The position numbers and the translations under genes are program-made. A stretch of DNA of 64,000 nt. It comes from Ensifer sp. IC4062. Its GTDB lineage: Bacteria; Pseudomonadota; Alphaproteobacteria; Rhizobiales; Rhizobiaceae. The first letter of the stretch is position 1. The number at the start of each line of letters is the position of its first letter. The notes below the pieces were generated by a model. That model was not told the origin of the DNA. It searched no databases and saw nothing but the letters and a program-made list of their open reading frames with translations. Where the stretch lies: assembly GCF_020193575.1 (NCBI RefSeq), contig NZ_JADYVD010000008.1, forward strand, positions 103,808-167,807. Reading direction: 5' to 3'. Positions 19,327 through 28,278 of this stretch are shown piece by piece.

Positions 19327-19753
19327 GCCCATGGCGGACTCTACCTGACAAACAGCCCTAAGCTGCGGGATGTGCACTTAGCGTCACCTGTGTTGGGGCA
19401 ACGAGGGCGAGTTGAGCGACCAATGGAACTAAATTCTCGTGAAAGTGCCGAATGTAACTGCAACGGCCGCGTTTTTACAATAAAGTGCTAATACATCCAG
19501 GTTAGGCGACTGGGGCATCAGTCGGCGGGAATTTCCGATGCTTTCAATCCGGCTCCGAAGAACTTTGTTTCACGGGGGCAAATCGTGAAGGCGGACGCGC
19601 CTGAACCGCGGTGGTGGTCGACCGCGTGCTGCTCGTGCGATTGAGATAACGAGGACTGAGCAGGTAACGGGAGTAAGCTCTATATAGCCCGGACACGTGG
19701 GAGAGCGCATTAGAATAAGCCGTATTCGACTATGGCAAATGGGATGCTAGGTC
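19327..19753. other. Intergenic stretch upstream of the cyclase
   Basis: About 425 bases without a supported gene. It contains GGGAATTTCCGATGCT (19527-19542), a short relative of the repeat seen at 23288 and 48652. Promoter elements for the cyclase gene must lie here but none is clear-cut. Confidence 0.4.
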
Positions 19754-22700
19754 ATGCCCGACATAGGAGACTGGCTCGCCAGCATTAGGCTTGAGCGGCA
19801 TCGCGAAACCTTCTTGAAGAATGGCATCGATCTCGATGTTATCGGCGATCTCGCCGATGCCGACCTGAAGGAGCTCGGATTGTCCCTTGGTGACCGCAAG
19901 CGGTTTCTCAGGGCGGCCGCGGCCCTGGCTCAGAAGTCGCTCCCTGCGGCGGCGACACGGCCCCCGCTATCCCCAATCCATAGCGAGGCGGAACGGAGAC
20001 AGCTTACGGTGATGTTCTGCGACCTCGTTGGATCGACAGCACTCTCCACACGCCTCGATCCAGAAGACCTGCGGCAGTCAATCGTCGCGTACCGTACTTG
20101 CGCCACCGAGATCGTCGGCCGGTACGACGGCTTCGTTGCCAAGTATATGGGCGACGGAGTCGTCGTATACTTCGGCTATCCGCAGGCGCACGAGGAGGAT
20201 GCCGAGCGGGCCGTGAGGGCCGGCCTCGCGGTCATCGAGGCGGTCAACCGGCTGGATGCGGCAGGCGAACGCTTGGCTGTTCGGATCGGAATCGCCACTG
20301 GCCTGGTCGTGGTGGGCGATATCATTGGGGCCGGTGAGGCCGAGGAACGCAGCGTAGTAGGTGAGACGCCGAACCTAGCGGCCCGCCTGCAGGCGCTCGC
20401 CGAACCCGGCGCGATCGTCATTGCCGAAGCGACGCGCGTTCTGCTGCGGGGCCAGTTCAAGCTCGAGAGCCTTGGGATGCGACCGATCAAGGGGTTTGCT
20501 GAGGCGACAGAGGCCTTTCGGGTACTCGGTGAAGTGCAGAGCGAGGACCGCTTCGAGGCCGGTCACGCGACGGTGCTGCCGTTGGTTGACCGCAATCGGG
20601 AACTCGCGCTGCTGGTCGATCGCTGGAGTCTGGCAAAGGCCAACAAAGGCCAGGTTGTTCTGCTCGAGGGCGAGGCCGGAATCGGCAAGTCGCGCCTTGC
20701 GCTGGCACTTCGCGAGCGCCTCTTTCGAGAACCACATCTGCTACGCCGCTACTTCGCCTCACCCTACCACCTCAACAGCGCGCTTCGTCCGGTAATTGCC
20801 GAGCTCGAACAGGAAGCGGGATTTGAACGCGATGACTCATCGGCCGTCAAGTTCGCCAAGCTCCAGGCACTGCTCGCAAAACACATCGGTGAGACGAGCG
20901 AAGCGATCCCATTGCTGGCAGAGCTTCTCGGAATCCCAGGTCCCGACCACTGTCCAATACTCAATCTTGCGCCCCAGCAGCGCAAGATTCGGACCTTCGA
21001 AGTGCTCATTGCCCAGCTTGCCAGACTGGCTGCAAAGCAGCCGGTGCTCATGGTCCTTGAGGACGCGCACTGGCTGGATGCAAGCAGCCTTGAGCTGTTC
21101 GGCTTATTTGTGGACCGCATCCGACAGCTCTCGGTGCTGCTGGTCATTACCTTCAGGCCCGAGTTCGTGCCGCCTTGGCGCAGTTACCCGCACATGACAA
21201 AAGTGGTCCTGGATCGTCTCGACCGCATGCAAGCGCAATCGCTGGTCGGCCAGTTGACCGGTGGAAAGCCGCTGCCTATCGGGGTGCTCGATTACATCCT
21301 GGCAAACACCGATGGCGTACCGCTGTACCTCGAGGAGTTGACCAAGACCATGCTCGATTCCGGTCTCCTGGAAGTGGCCGGCGATCAGTTTGGACTGAGT
21401 GTACATATGCCGCCGATGGCGATCCCGGTAACGCTGTACGACTCCCTCATGGCCCGTCTCGACCGCCTCGGCAGGGCCAAGACTGTGGCCCAGATCGGTG
21501 CCTGCATTGGGCGCGAGTTCCCCTATGAGTTGATTGCGGCGTTAGCGGTGCTCGATGGGCCAGAGCTGCAGCGGGGGCTCGATCAACTGGTTGGTACCGA
21601 GCTGGTTTTTCGCCGCGGAAGTCCCCCTAATGCGATCTACAGCTTCAAGCACGCGCTCGTCCGCGATATGGCATATCAGTCCCTCCTCAAGAGCTGTCGC
21701 CGCGAGCTCCATCGCCGAATTGCCCAGGTCTTGGAAGAGCTAGCCCCACATGTCGTGGCCGCCCAGCCGGAGCTCTTGGCGCATCACCTGACGGAGGCCG
21801 GACAGTTGCCGCAAGCGGTCGTGTTCTGGCACCGTGCCGGCGAGCACGCCAATGAGCGGGCGGCGAATGCCGAGGCTGCCGGCCATTTGGCCAAGGGCCT
21901 CGATCTGCTCGCTCAGATGCCCGAGAACCCGGAGCGCCTCGAGCTTGAGCTGACATTGTTGACTACGCTGGGGCAAGTGCGTACCGCCGCGAAGGGCTAT
22001 GGCCACCCGGAGGTCGAGCGCGCCTACAACCGTGCTCTGAACCTGGCCGAGCGGGTCCAGGAAACGCCCAGGCTGTTCCCGGTGCTTCTTGGCCTCACCA
22101 TCCACCATGCAGTGCGGTCTGAACTTTCCGCGGCGCGGGGCCTTGCCGAACGGCTCCTGAAGTTGGCGCAGCAACTCTCGGATCCCGTGCTCGTGGTGGA
22201 AGCGTCCTACGCTCTGGGCATTACCTGCTCCTGGCTTGGCGAATTCGCCTCGGCATGGCAGCACTTCGAACACGGGATCAAGCAATACGACATCGCCCAG
22301 CACCGGGCGCATCTGGCGCTTTACGGACAGGATGGAGGACCGATCTGCCTCTGCCGCGGCGGCATGGCGCTCTGGTATCTCGGCCACGAGGACCGGGCGC
22401 AGAAGCTGATGGACGAGGCGCTCGCCATGACTGCGAAGCTCGGGCATTTGTTCAGCCGCGCCTATGTACTGACATGGGCAGCGATTTTCCAGGTGCATCG
22501 ACGGGACATCGCGAAAGCGCAAGAGGCGGCGGAGTTGGCGTCGGCGTTCGCGGCCGAACACGAATTTCCATTCTGGCACACCCAAGGGGTCTTACTGCAG
22601 GGGTGGGTGCTGGCCGAACAGCACCAGGTCACGGCAGGCATCGAGCGGTTGCGAGAGGCGCTGGCTGGCATGCAGGCGATCGGGTCAGGAATGACCAAGC

Positions 22701-23119
22701 CATGGGCGATGGGCCTACTCGCGGAAGCGTATGGAAAGGCCGATTGTATTGCCGAAGGTAGCACCTTGATTGACGAGGCGCTTACCATTGTCGAGCGCAC
22801 TCACAACTGCTGGTGCGAAGCGGAGCTGCATCGGCTCAAGGGCGAGCTCATATCATCGGACTCGGAGTGCGATTCTGCCGAAATCGAGGCGTGCTTCCGC
22901 CGTGCCTTGGACGTCGCCCGCATGCAGGGTGCCAAGATGTGGGAACTGCGCTCGGCGGTGAGTTTGGCCCGGCATTGGGGAGCAAAGGGTCGTAGAGCAG
23001 AGGCTTGCGAGCTGCTCATGCCGCTCCTCGGCTGTTTCTCAAACGGCCAAGGGTCGCTCGATCTTCAGGATGCGCAAGCTGTCATTGAGAGCTGTGGAGG
23101 TAGTAAATTGAGCGCCTGA
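19754..23119 (+). CDS. SAM domain / class III adenylate cyclase / AAA ATPase / TPR protein
   Basis: A 1121-residue multidomain signalling protein. Residues 1-60 form a SAM domain. Residues 80-250 are a class III nucleotide cyclase: Asp90 in FCDLVGST and Asp134 in MGDGVVVYF are the two metal ligands. An ATPase follows with P-loop GEAGIGKS (306-313) and LMVLEDAHWLD. The last 450 residues are TPR-like helical repeats. Such proteins are abundant in rhizobia; most are thought to make cAMP in response to an unknown ligand sensed by the TPR/ATPase part. It stands alone with long flanks. It is full length and shows no lesions. Confidence 0.92.
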   Translation: MPDIGDWLASIRLERHRETFLKNGIDLDVIGDLADADLKELGLSLGDRKRFLRAAAALAQKSLPAAATRPPLSPIHSEAERRQLTVMFCDLVGSTALSTRLDPEDLRQSIVAYRTCATEIVGRYDGFVAKYMGDGVVVYFGYPQAHEEDAERAVRAGLAVIEAVNRLDAAGERLAVRIGIATGLVVVGDIIGAGEAEERSVVGETPNLAARLQALAEPGAIVIAEATRVLLRGQFKLESLGMRPIKGFAEATEAFRVLGEVQSEDRFEAGHATVLPLVDRNRELALLVDRWSLAKANKGQVVLLEGEAGIGKSRLALALRERLFREPHLLRRYFASPYHLNSALRPVIAELEQEAGFERDDSSAVKFAKLQALLAKHIGETSEAIPLLAELLGIPGPDHCPILNLAPQQRKIRTFEVLIAQLARLAAKQPVLMVLEDAHWLDASSLELFGLFVDRIRQLSVLLVITFRPEFVPPWRSYPHMTKVVLDRLDRMQAQSLVGQLTGGKPLPIGVLDYILANTDGVPLYLEELTKTMLDSGLLEVAGDQFGLSVHMPPMAIPVTLYDSLMARLDRLGRAKTVAQIGACIGREFPYELIAALAVLDGPELQRGLDQLVGTELVFRRGSPPNAIYSFKHALVRDMAYQSLLKSCRRELHRRIAQVLEELAPHVVAAQPELLAHHLTEAGQLPQAVVFWHRAGEHANERAANAEAAGHLAKGLDLLAQMPENPERLELELTLLTTLGQVRTAAKGYGHPEVERAYNRALNLAERVQETPRLFPVLLGLTIHHAVRSELSAARGLAERLLKLAQQLSDPVLVVEASYALGITCSWLGEFASAWQHFEHGIKQYDIAQHRAHLALYGQDGGPICLCRGGMALWYLGHEDRAQKLMDEALAMTAKLGHLFSRAYVLTWAAIFQVHRRDIAKAQEAAELASAFAAEHEFPFWHTQGVLLQGWVLAEQHQVTAGIERLREALAGMQAIGSGMTKPWAMGLLAEAYGKADCIAEGSTLIDEALTIVERTHNCWCEAELHRLKGELISSDSECDSAEIEACFRRALDVARMQGAKMWELRSAVSLARHWGAKGRRAEACELLMPLLGCFSNGQGSLDLQDAQAVIESCGGSKLSA

Positions 23120-23402
23120 ACACTTGCTTCGCTGCAACGACTTGATCGCAACTCCCGGATTGGAGCGATGTCTCCGAATCCGACATTTGCGATATCGCAG
23201 GATAGGGAGGCACGCAACGACTGCCACCGACGCGTCTGGTGGAGAACGCGAAGAATCGACCCAGTGCTGTCATTCACAGGTAGAGTTCGGAATTTCCGGT
23301 GCTGACTGCCAAAGCAGCGCTCGAGTCCTGGCAGATGCGGAGAGATCCTAATGCTCCCACAATTATCTAGACTCTCGCAAAATAGGTGCCACATTATGAA
23401 AC
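23120..23402. repeat. Intergenic repeat, copy near 23288
   Basis: The segment around 23240-23310 shares CGGAATTTCCGGTGCTG (23288-23304) exactly with 48652-48668. Weaker similarity extends about 40 bases upstream and about 10 bases downstream (GCCAAAGC here, CCCAAAGC there). Nothing coding is evident between the cyclase stop and the kinase start. Confidence 0.5.
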
Positions 23403-24797
23403 ATGAGCGGCGGGAACGACAGCGCTGGGAATGCGGGTGACGCAAGGCAGCGCTTCGGTTTGGCGGGGCTTGCCGAAGCGATCGTCGAGACGCTTGACCA
23501 GCCGTTGCTAATCCTCACTTCCAATCTCACCATCGCCGATGTCAACTCCGCATATTGCGAGACGTTCGGCGTCACAGCCGAGGAGACGCGCGGCCAGCGG
23601 ATATATCGGCTGGGCAATGGTCAATGGGACATGCCCCAGTTGCGCGGGCTCCTGGAGCAGGTCCTGCCCGAGCGTGCGATGGTGAAAGGCTATCGGATCG
23701 AGCACAAGTTTCCTGATATCGGGCGGCGCGTCATGATCCTGAACGCCCGAAGGATAGCGGCGGATGATGGGCGTCCGGAACTGATCCTGCTCACGGTTTC
23801 CGATCGAACGGAAGCGGAGCAGGCCCGGTTCGAACTCGAAGGCCATCGGGAGTTCCTGGAAAAGCTGATCGACAGCGTTCGCGAAGGACTGCTGGTGCTC
23901 GGCTGGGATCTGAGAGTCGTCAGGGCGAACCAGACCTTCTATGACCTGTTTCAGGTCTCCCCATCCGACACTGAAGGTCGGCTGGTGTACGAACTCGGTA
24001 ACCGGCAATGGGACATTACGAAACTGAAGGAGCTCCTGGAGGACGTTCTCCCCGACAACAATGCTTTTGATGATGTCGAGGTAGAACACGACTTCGAAAC
24101 GGTCGGACGGCGCATCATGCTCCTCAATGGCCGCCGTCTCGACCATCTCGACCTGATCCTGCTGGCGATCCGCGACGTCACCGAACAGCGTCGGATAGAG
24201 GCGCAGCAGCAAACACTCATGGGCGAACTGCATCACCGGGTGAAGAACGTCCTGGCGAGCGTGAACGCGCTGGCCAATCGCAGCCTGCGCGAAAGTCACT
24301 CCCTTGATGAGTTTCGCGACAGTTTTGCCACTCGCCTCGGCGCCCTCTCCAGGACCCAGGACCTGCTGATGCGCGCACCTGCGCACGATGTCCTCATGGC
24401 TGAGGTTCTGCGCTTGGAGTTGGAAGCCCAAGGCGGCCATGAGGGAGAAAACTACCACCTCGAAGGCCCGGACGTCACCATGTCGCGCGAGGCCACGCAA
24501 GCATTTGCCATGGCGATCCACGAACTGGCCACGAATGCGGTAAAACACGGCGCCTGGGCCTCGCCCGAAGGCCGGCTGAAGATAACTTGGACAGCGCACC
24601 GACAAAAGAGCAATGGAACACATGTCAGTTTTCGCTGGCGAGAGAACCGCCGCGAGATCGATACCGCCCCCGCTCGCAAGGGCTACGGCTCGCAAGTGTT
24701 GGAGGGCGTGTTTAGCCATTCCCTGGACGGCACGTCCGAATTGATGCTCCATCCCGACGGCGCCGAGTTCGTTGCGGAATTCAAACTGCGGGATTAG
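23403..24797 (+). CDS. PAS-PAS-HWE/HisKA_2 sensor histidine kinase
   Basis: A 464-residue soluble kinase. Two tandem PAS modules (about 22-135 and 152-262) are internal duplicates: YRLGNGQWDMPQLRGLLEQV in the first corresponds to YELGNRQWDITKLKELLEDV in the second. The transmitter has LHHRVKN with probable phospho-acceptor His278, N-box HELATNAVKHG, and FRWRENR, the W-x-E signature of HWE kinases. No transmembrane segment is seen. No response regulator is adjacent; many HWE kinases work with distant single-domain regulators in the general stress response. Start 23403 is ATG; longer upstream reading is unsupported. Confidence 0.9.
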   Translation: MSGGNDSAGNAGDARQRFGLAGLAEAIVETLDQPLLILTSNLTIADVNSAYCETFGVTAEETRGQRIYRLGNGQWDMPQLRGLLEQVLPERAMVKGYRIEHKFPDIGRRVMILNARRIAADDGRPELILLTVSDRTEAEQARFELEGHREFLEKLIDSVREGLLVLGWDLRVVRANQTFYDLFQVSPSDTEGRLVYELGNRQWDITKLKELLEDVLPDNNAFDDVEVEHDFETVGRRIMLLNGRRLDHLDLILLAIRDVTEQRRIEAQQQTLMGELHHRVKNVLASVNALANRSLRESHSLDEFRDSFATRLGALSRTQDLLMRAPAHDVLMAEVLRLELEAQGGHEGENYHLEGPDVTMSREATQAFAMAIHELATNAVKHGAWASPEGRLKITWTAHRQKSNGTHVSFRWRENRREIDTAPARKGYGSQVLEGVFSHSLDGTSELMLHPDGAEFVAEFKLRD

Positions 24798-24869
24798 GTT
24801 TTCGCTTGCTGCTTGCCCAATAACAAGGCGGTGGTGAGCTGCGTCCACACCTGTTCACGGGAAGAACGA

Positions 24870-25013
24870 CCTCTGCGGTCATCGGTGAAGGGCGCGATGA
24901 ACGCCTTGATCGAGCCCGGTCCGGCCGTTCCCGCCACGCTTAACGAACGACCGCTGTGCGCCCTCATAATGGTCATCGAGCCACCGGTCGCTGTCGCCGC
25001 AAAGCGGACATGA
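24870..25013. repeat. Intergenic repeat, copy 1
   Basis: About 140 bases similar to 48401-48546: both contain GAGCCCGGTCC, the identical 15-mer GTTCCCGCCACGCTT (24927-24941 and 48462-48476), GACCGCT-TGCGCCC and AAGCGGACATG, in the same order and spacing. It lies in the gap between the kinase and the sulfite oxidase remnant. Short frames across it are not supported as genes. Confidence 0.6.
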
Positions 25014-25071
25014 CGCAGTGACAACGCGGGTCGCAGTTGCGCCAAGTCGCCATTCCGCCCCGTGCGGGTGA

Positions 25072-26037
25072 TTAGATCACGAATTCCTCCTCGTATGTCT
25101 GTGGCTCGGGAACGACCGTAACCTCCACCGGAACGATCCAATTGGCCGCGTAGCTCTCGCAGTCGGAACGCGGGAGCTCGGGCTGCACGCACCCCGCCCC
25201 ATCGATCGCGCGACATCGCAGTATATATCGCCCGACTTCTTCAGGGGTCCACACGTACTCCCACAAGCGCCATGCAAAGGGACGTTCTGGTTCGAGGAGC
25301 CTTCCCTCGCGCCAGCCCCTGCCATCTCCGGTGCAGACCTGCACCTGCCGGATAACAGCCTCTCCGCTCCAGGCGGCTCCGAAAATCCGATACGGTTGGC
25401 CGGCGATGAGATGCGCCCCCTGCACGGGACGCGCGATCTGCGCTTTGACCTCCATCTCCGCAAGCGGGACCAGCCTCGGTTCCCCGAGGCTGCGCTCCCA
25501 ACGGAAATAGTCGCGCGCCTGCCAGTAGCCAAGGAACGGTTGCTCCACAACCGTGATATGCGTGATCCACTTGACCCAAGCCATGCCGAACCAGCCACCT
25601 ACGACCGCGCGTAGCGGGTAGCCGTGATCGCGCGTCAACGCCTTCACGTGCGGTTCGCTTAACGCCCGCCATTTCCAAAATCTCGCGCAGAAGAACACCT
25701 GTCCACGCGGCATTGCCGACGGCTCCGTTCTGCCACTGCAACCCCTCCTTCGGCGGCACATAGTAGACGCGCCCGTTTCCTGCGCACTCGACGACGGCGG
25801 TGAAAGTCGTGCTCCGCATCGCCTTGATGCTGTCGAGGTCAAGTTCGATTGGCCGCTCCACCGCCCCGCCAACGCGCAATCTCCAGTCTCGCGCATCGAG
25901 GTCCGGCGACGCGAAATGGTTTCGCACGAGAACAGCTCGGTTGGGATCAGCCAATCGGAGAGCGACGCAAACGGAAACTCGATGTTCGGTGGGGATTTCT
26001 GTCGAACTATTAGACCGGGTTGCTCTGGTGTCGGCAT
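25072..26037 (-). pseudogene. Molybdopterin-dependent sulfite oxidase, broken
   Basis: The start MPTPEQPGLIVRQ at 26037 has GGGGAGACG upstream. The N-terminus is in one frame. The molybdopterin domain, with the molybdenum-ligand Cys in VVECAGNGR, is in a second frame (25241-25954). The rest returns to the first frame from EPHVKALTRDHGYPLRAVVG to the stop. About 50 residues usual between the two parts are missing, so one frameshift and one frame-changing deletion have occurred. The family (SorA/SoxC/YedY-like) oxidises sulfite or reduces sulfoxides. The gene is not expected to give an active enzyme. Confidence 0.85.
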
Positions 26038-26384
26038 CGTCCTCGTCTCCCCTTCCAAGAGCACAACGTTGGCACTCGGTCGCGCGAATTCCGGTTCGAT
26101 CACACCGCCCCTCGCAGTGCGTCTGTCGCGTTCCGCCTTCGGCCGCATTCTAGCACATACCGCACGTTCCTCGGATCGACCTCGAACGGCAGCAAAGGGG
26201 GCTCAATCGAGCCACTCCCGGTCCTCGTCCCCTACGGCCGCAAGGGGTCGCCTCGCGACCTTGGGTGCGCGCATCGCAAACGTCCAGTGTTTGCGCAGAC
26301 CTGATCCCGCCCGTCGTCCAGTACCCCGGTGGCCCTGGTCTCATCCGGGGCGTACAGTTCAAATGTGCGGGGATCGACTCCGAC

Positions 26385-26894
26385 TTGCTCGGCAAACCCG
26401 TCCGGAAGAAGCGCTGGGTGGTTTATGCCAAGGCGCCTTTCGCCGGGCCTCAGGCCGTGCTTGCCTACCTGTCGCGCTACACCCATCGGGTCGCGATCTC
26501 CAACAGCCGCCTCATCCGCTTCGACAAGGACAGCATCACCTTCCGCTACAAGGACTATCGCCGCCACAGCGCCGACCGTCAGCAGGTGATGAGGCTCGCA
26601 ACCGACGAGTTCATCCGCCGCTTCCTCATCCATGTTCTGCCGCGTGGCTTCCACCGCCTTCGGCACTACGGCCTGCTCGCCGGCTCCGCCCGCAAGGCCA
26701 GCCTCGCGCTCGCTCGCGAACTGCTGAACGTCGCCGCGCCACCTGATGACGATACCCCGGACGAACCGGACGACTTCCGTCCGCCATGCCCATGCTGCGG
26801 CGGACGCATGATTATCATCGAGATGTTCGAACGGTGGAGGCAGCCGCGTGGTCCGCCGAACAGAACCCCACCGGACCGGGAGACTGCCTCATGA
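26385..26894 (+). pseudogene. C-terminal part of an IS91-family transposase
   Basis: From KKRWVVYAKAPFAGPQAVLA through YLSRYTHRVAISNSRLIRFD and TFRYKDYRRHS to a zinc-ribbon-like CPCCGGRMI this matches the end of IS91-type Y2 transposases. The N-terminal two thirds, including the catalytic tyrosines and HUH motif, is missing; upstream sequence is unrelated. Transposition by this copy is not possible. Confidence 0.8.
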
Positions 26895-27405
26895 CCCGGC
26901 ATGGCACGGTCCGACCATCCGCCGCAGGCACTCAGCCTCCGGCGAGCGGCCCACACGCGTCCACGCCGATGATCGAGAGTAAAAGGTGCGCGTCCAGACG
27001 CGCGACGAACCAACAACACCGCGCGAGGGCACAACAAAGTCGCCTAGCCGGATCCATCCCGGCGCTTCCTGACGACGGTTGCGCCATCGACGAAACAGGC
27101 GGAAGTCCGAAATCCCCATAGCTATCGCATCGCCTGCCGCCCGCGGGTTCCTTCCTCGGTGACTCTCGTACGCCTGCCGGCGCCCGAAACCCTTCACGAA
27201 AAAGGACTGGAAGCTTCAAGGCTAGGAATGTCAGAAGGGGACCTTCAGTTGACCTGGTGCAACGACAGATCTGATCCGTTGCAGACCTTGCGGCGCCCTA
27301 CCGAACGTTCTGCCACCCTCCGGAACTTCGCGTCCGTGAAGATTCATGCCAGCGGCGCGTCCTGAAGGTTCGACATCGCGATGTGCGCGTCATAGCGCAC
27401 GCAAT
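26895..27405. other. IS91 3' tail and unassigned sequence
   Basis: The stretch starts with sequence usually found after IS91 transposases and includes AAATCCCCATAG (27110-27121), a form common at the end of such elements. Beyond about 27160 nothing is recognised. Confidence 0.4.
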
Positions 27406-28065
27406 CTATTCTCCGATAAGTAACAGCCCGCGCTTTATGTGCCCATCCGCGGTGTCCATCGCCGAAAACAGCCGCTCGCGCTCGATCAGCCACGGCTGGT
27501 AGTCTTCATTCACATCGAGGACGAAAACCATGTCCTCGGCCTCCAGATACCCTCCAATAGGCGAGTGGTGACCAACGCCGGCGCCGAATATCTTCTCGCG
27601 ACTGAAGTTTATGATGTACCGGCGGGTCGGATCGTTCGTCCGCTTCATGTGCTCGCGGAACTCCTCACTCGTGAGATCGCGAAGGACCACAACTTTCCGC
27701 GTGGTTTTTGTCCGGGCGACCTCTGCGAGTTCATCCAAGGTCAGCCCCATGATGCAAATGCCCGTCCAGCATTTTCCTGTGCCGTCGAGGACTGCGGCTT
27801 CGGTGGTCTCCTCCTCGCCCATCGAGCGGAGAATGTTCGCTACGCTTGCAGGCCCACATCGCGAACCGTTCGACTGCCACGTGACGCTCGACTTGAAGGT
27901 GGCCGCCACCGGAAGCACCCACGCGCGGTCGATCAGTTCGGGCGTCCGTATGACGGAGGACTGGATCGCCTCCGGGGAAACCTGCGACAGGTTGGCGAGG
28001 AATAGCGCGGCCGCCGCCAGCAGCACGACGCCGCCACCGAAAACGAAAATCCGACCGCGCCTCAT
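27406..28065 (-). CDS. Phytochelatin-synthase-like cysteine peptidase, membrane-anchored
   Basis: A 219-residue protein of the phytochelatin synthase family. Catalytic residues are visible: Cys70 in SRCGPASVAN, His166 in GVGHHSPIGGY and Asp184 in FVLDVNEDY. The N-terminal segment (VFGGGVVLLAAAALFLANL, about 8-26) is a membrane anchor or uncleaved signal, so the catalytic part probably faces the periplasm. Bacterial short forms without the plant C-terminal domain mainly cleave glycine from glutathione and make little phytochelatin. Start 28065 is the first ATG; a TTG at 28077 is possible. All key residues are intact although neighbours are decayed. Confidence 0.85.
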   Translation of the reverse strand: MRRGRIFVFGGGVVLLAAAALFLANLSQVSPEAIQSSVIRTPELIDRAWVLPVAATFKSSVTWQSNGSRCGPASVANILRSMGEEETTEAAVLDGTGKCWTGICIMGLTLDELAEVARTKTTRKVVVLRDLTSEEFREHMKRTNDPTRRYIINFSREKIFGAGVGHHSPIGGYLEAEDMVFVLDVNEDYQPWLIERERLFSAMDTADGHIKRGLLLIGE

Positions 28066-28278
28066 TGCGTACCCCAAAGTGGATGAGCAACTGAAGAATA
28101 ATCGGGCGTCGCCACAACATCAACGGGACGGGGGGCACGTCGCAAGCTTCCCGACGCGCGTTGATGTCCGCTCTCGCCCGGCGTGGTGCAGGGATTTGTA
28201 GTAAGCTGGCCACAATAATCCTGGGCGTGAAACTCTGCACCGAAATGGAGTTCGCCCAAGCTCGTGTGGGGAGATCCT

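Noticed and set aside
24794..25216. 140-codon minus-strand frame after the HWE kinase
   Set aside because: It covers the dispersed repeat; the matching repeat at 48.4 kb does not keep the frame.
27249..27262. TTGACCTGGTGCAA as a FixK box
   Set aside because: It is not upstream of any start; it shows that 7/8 matches arise by chance.
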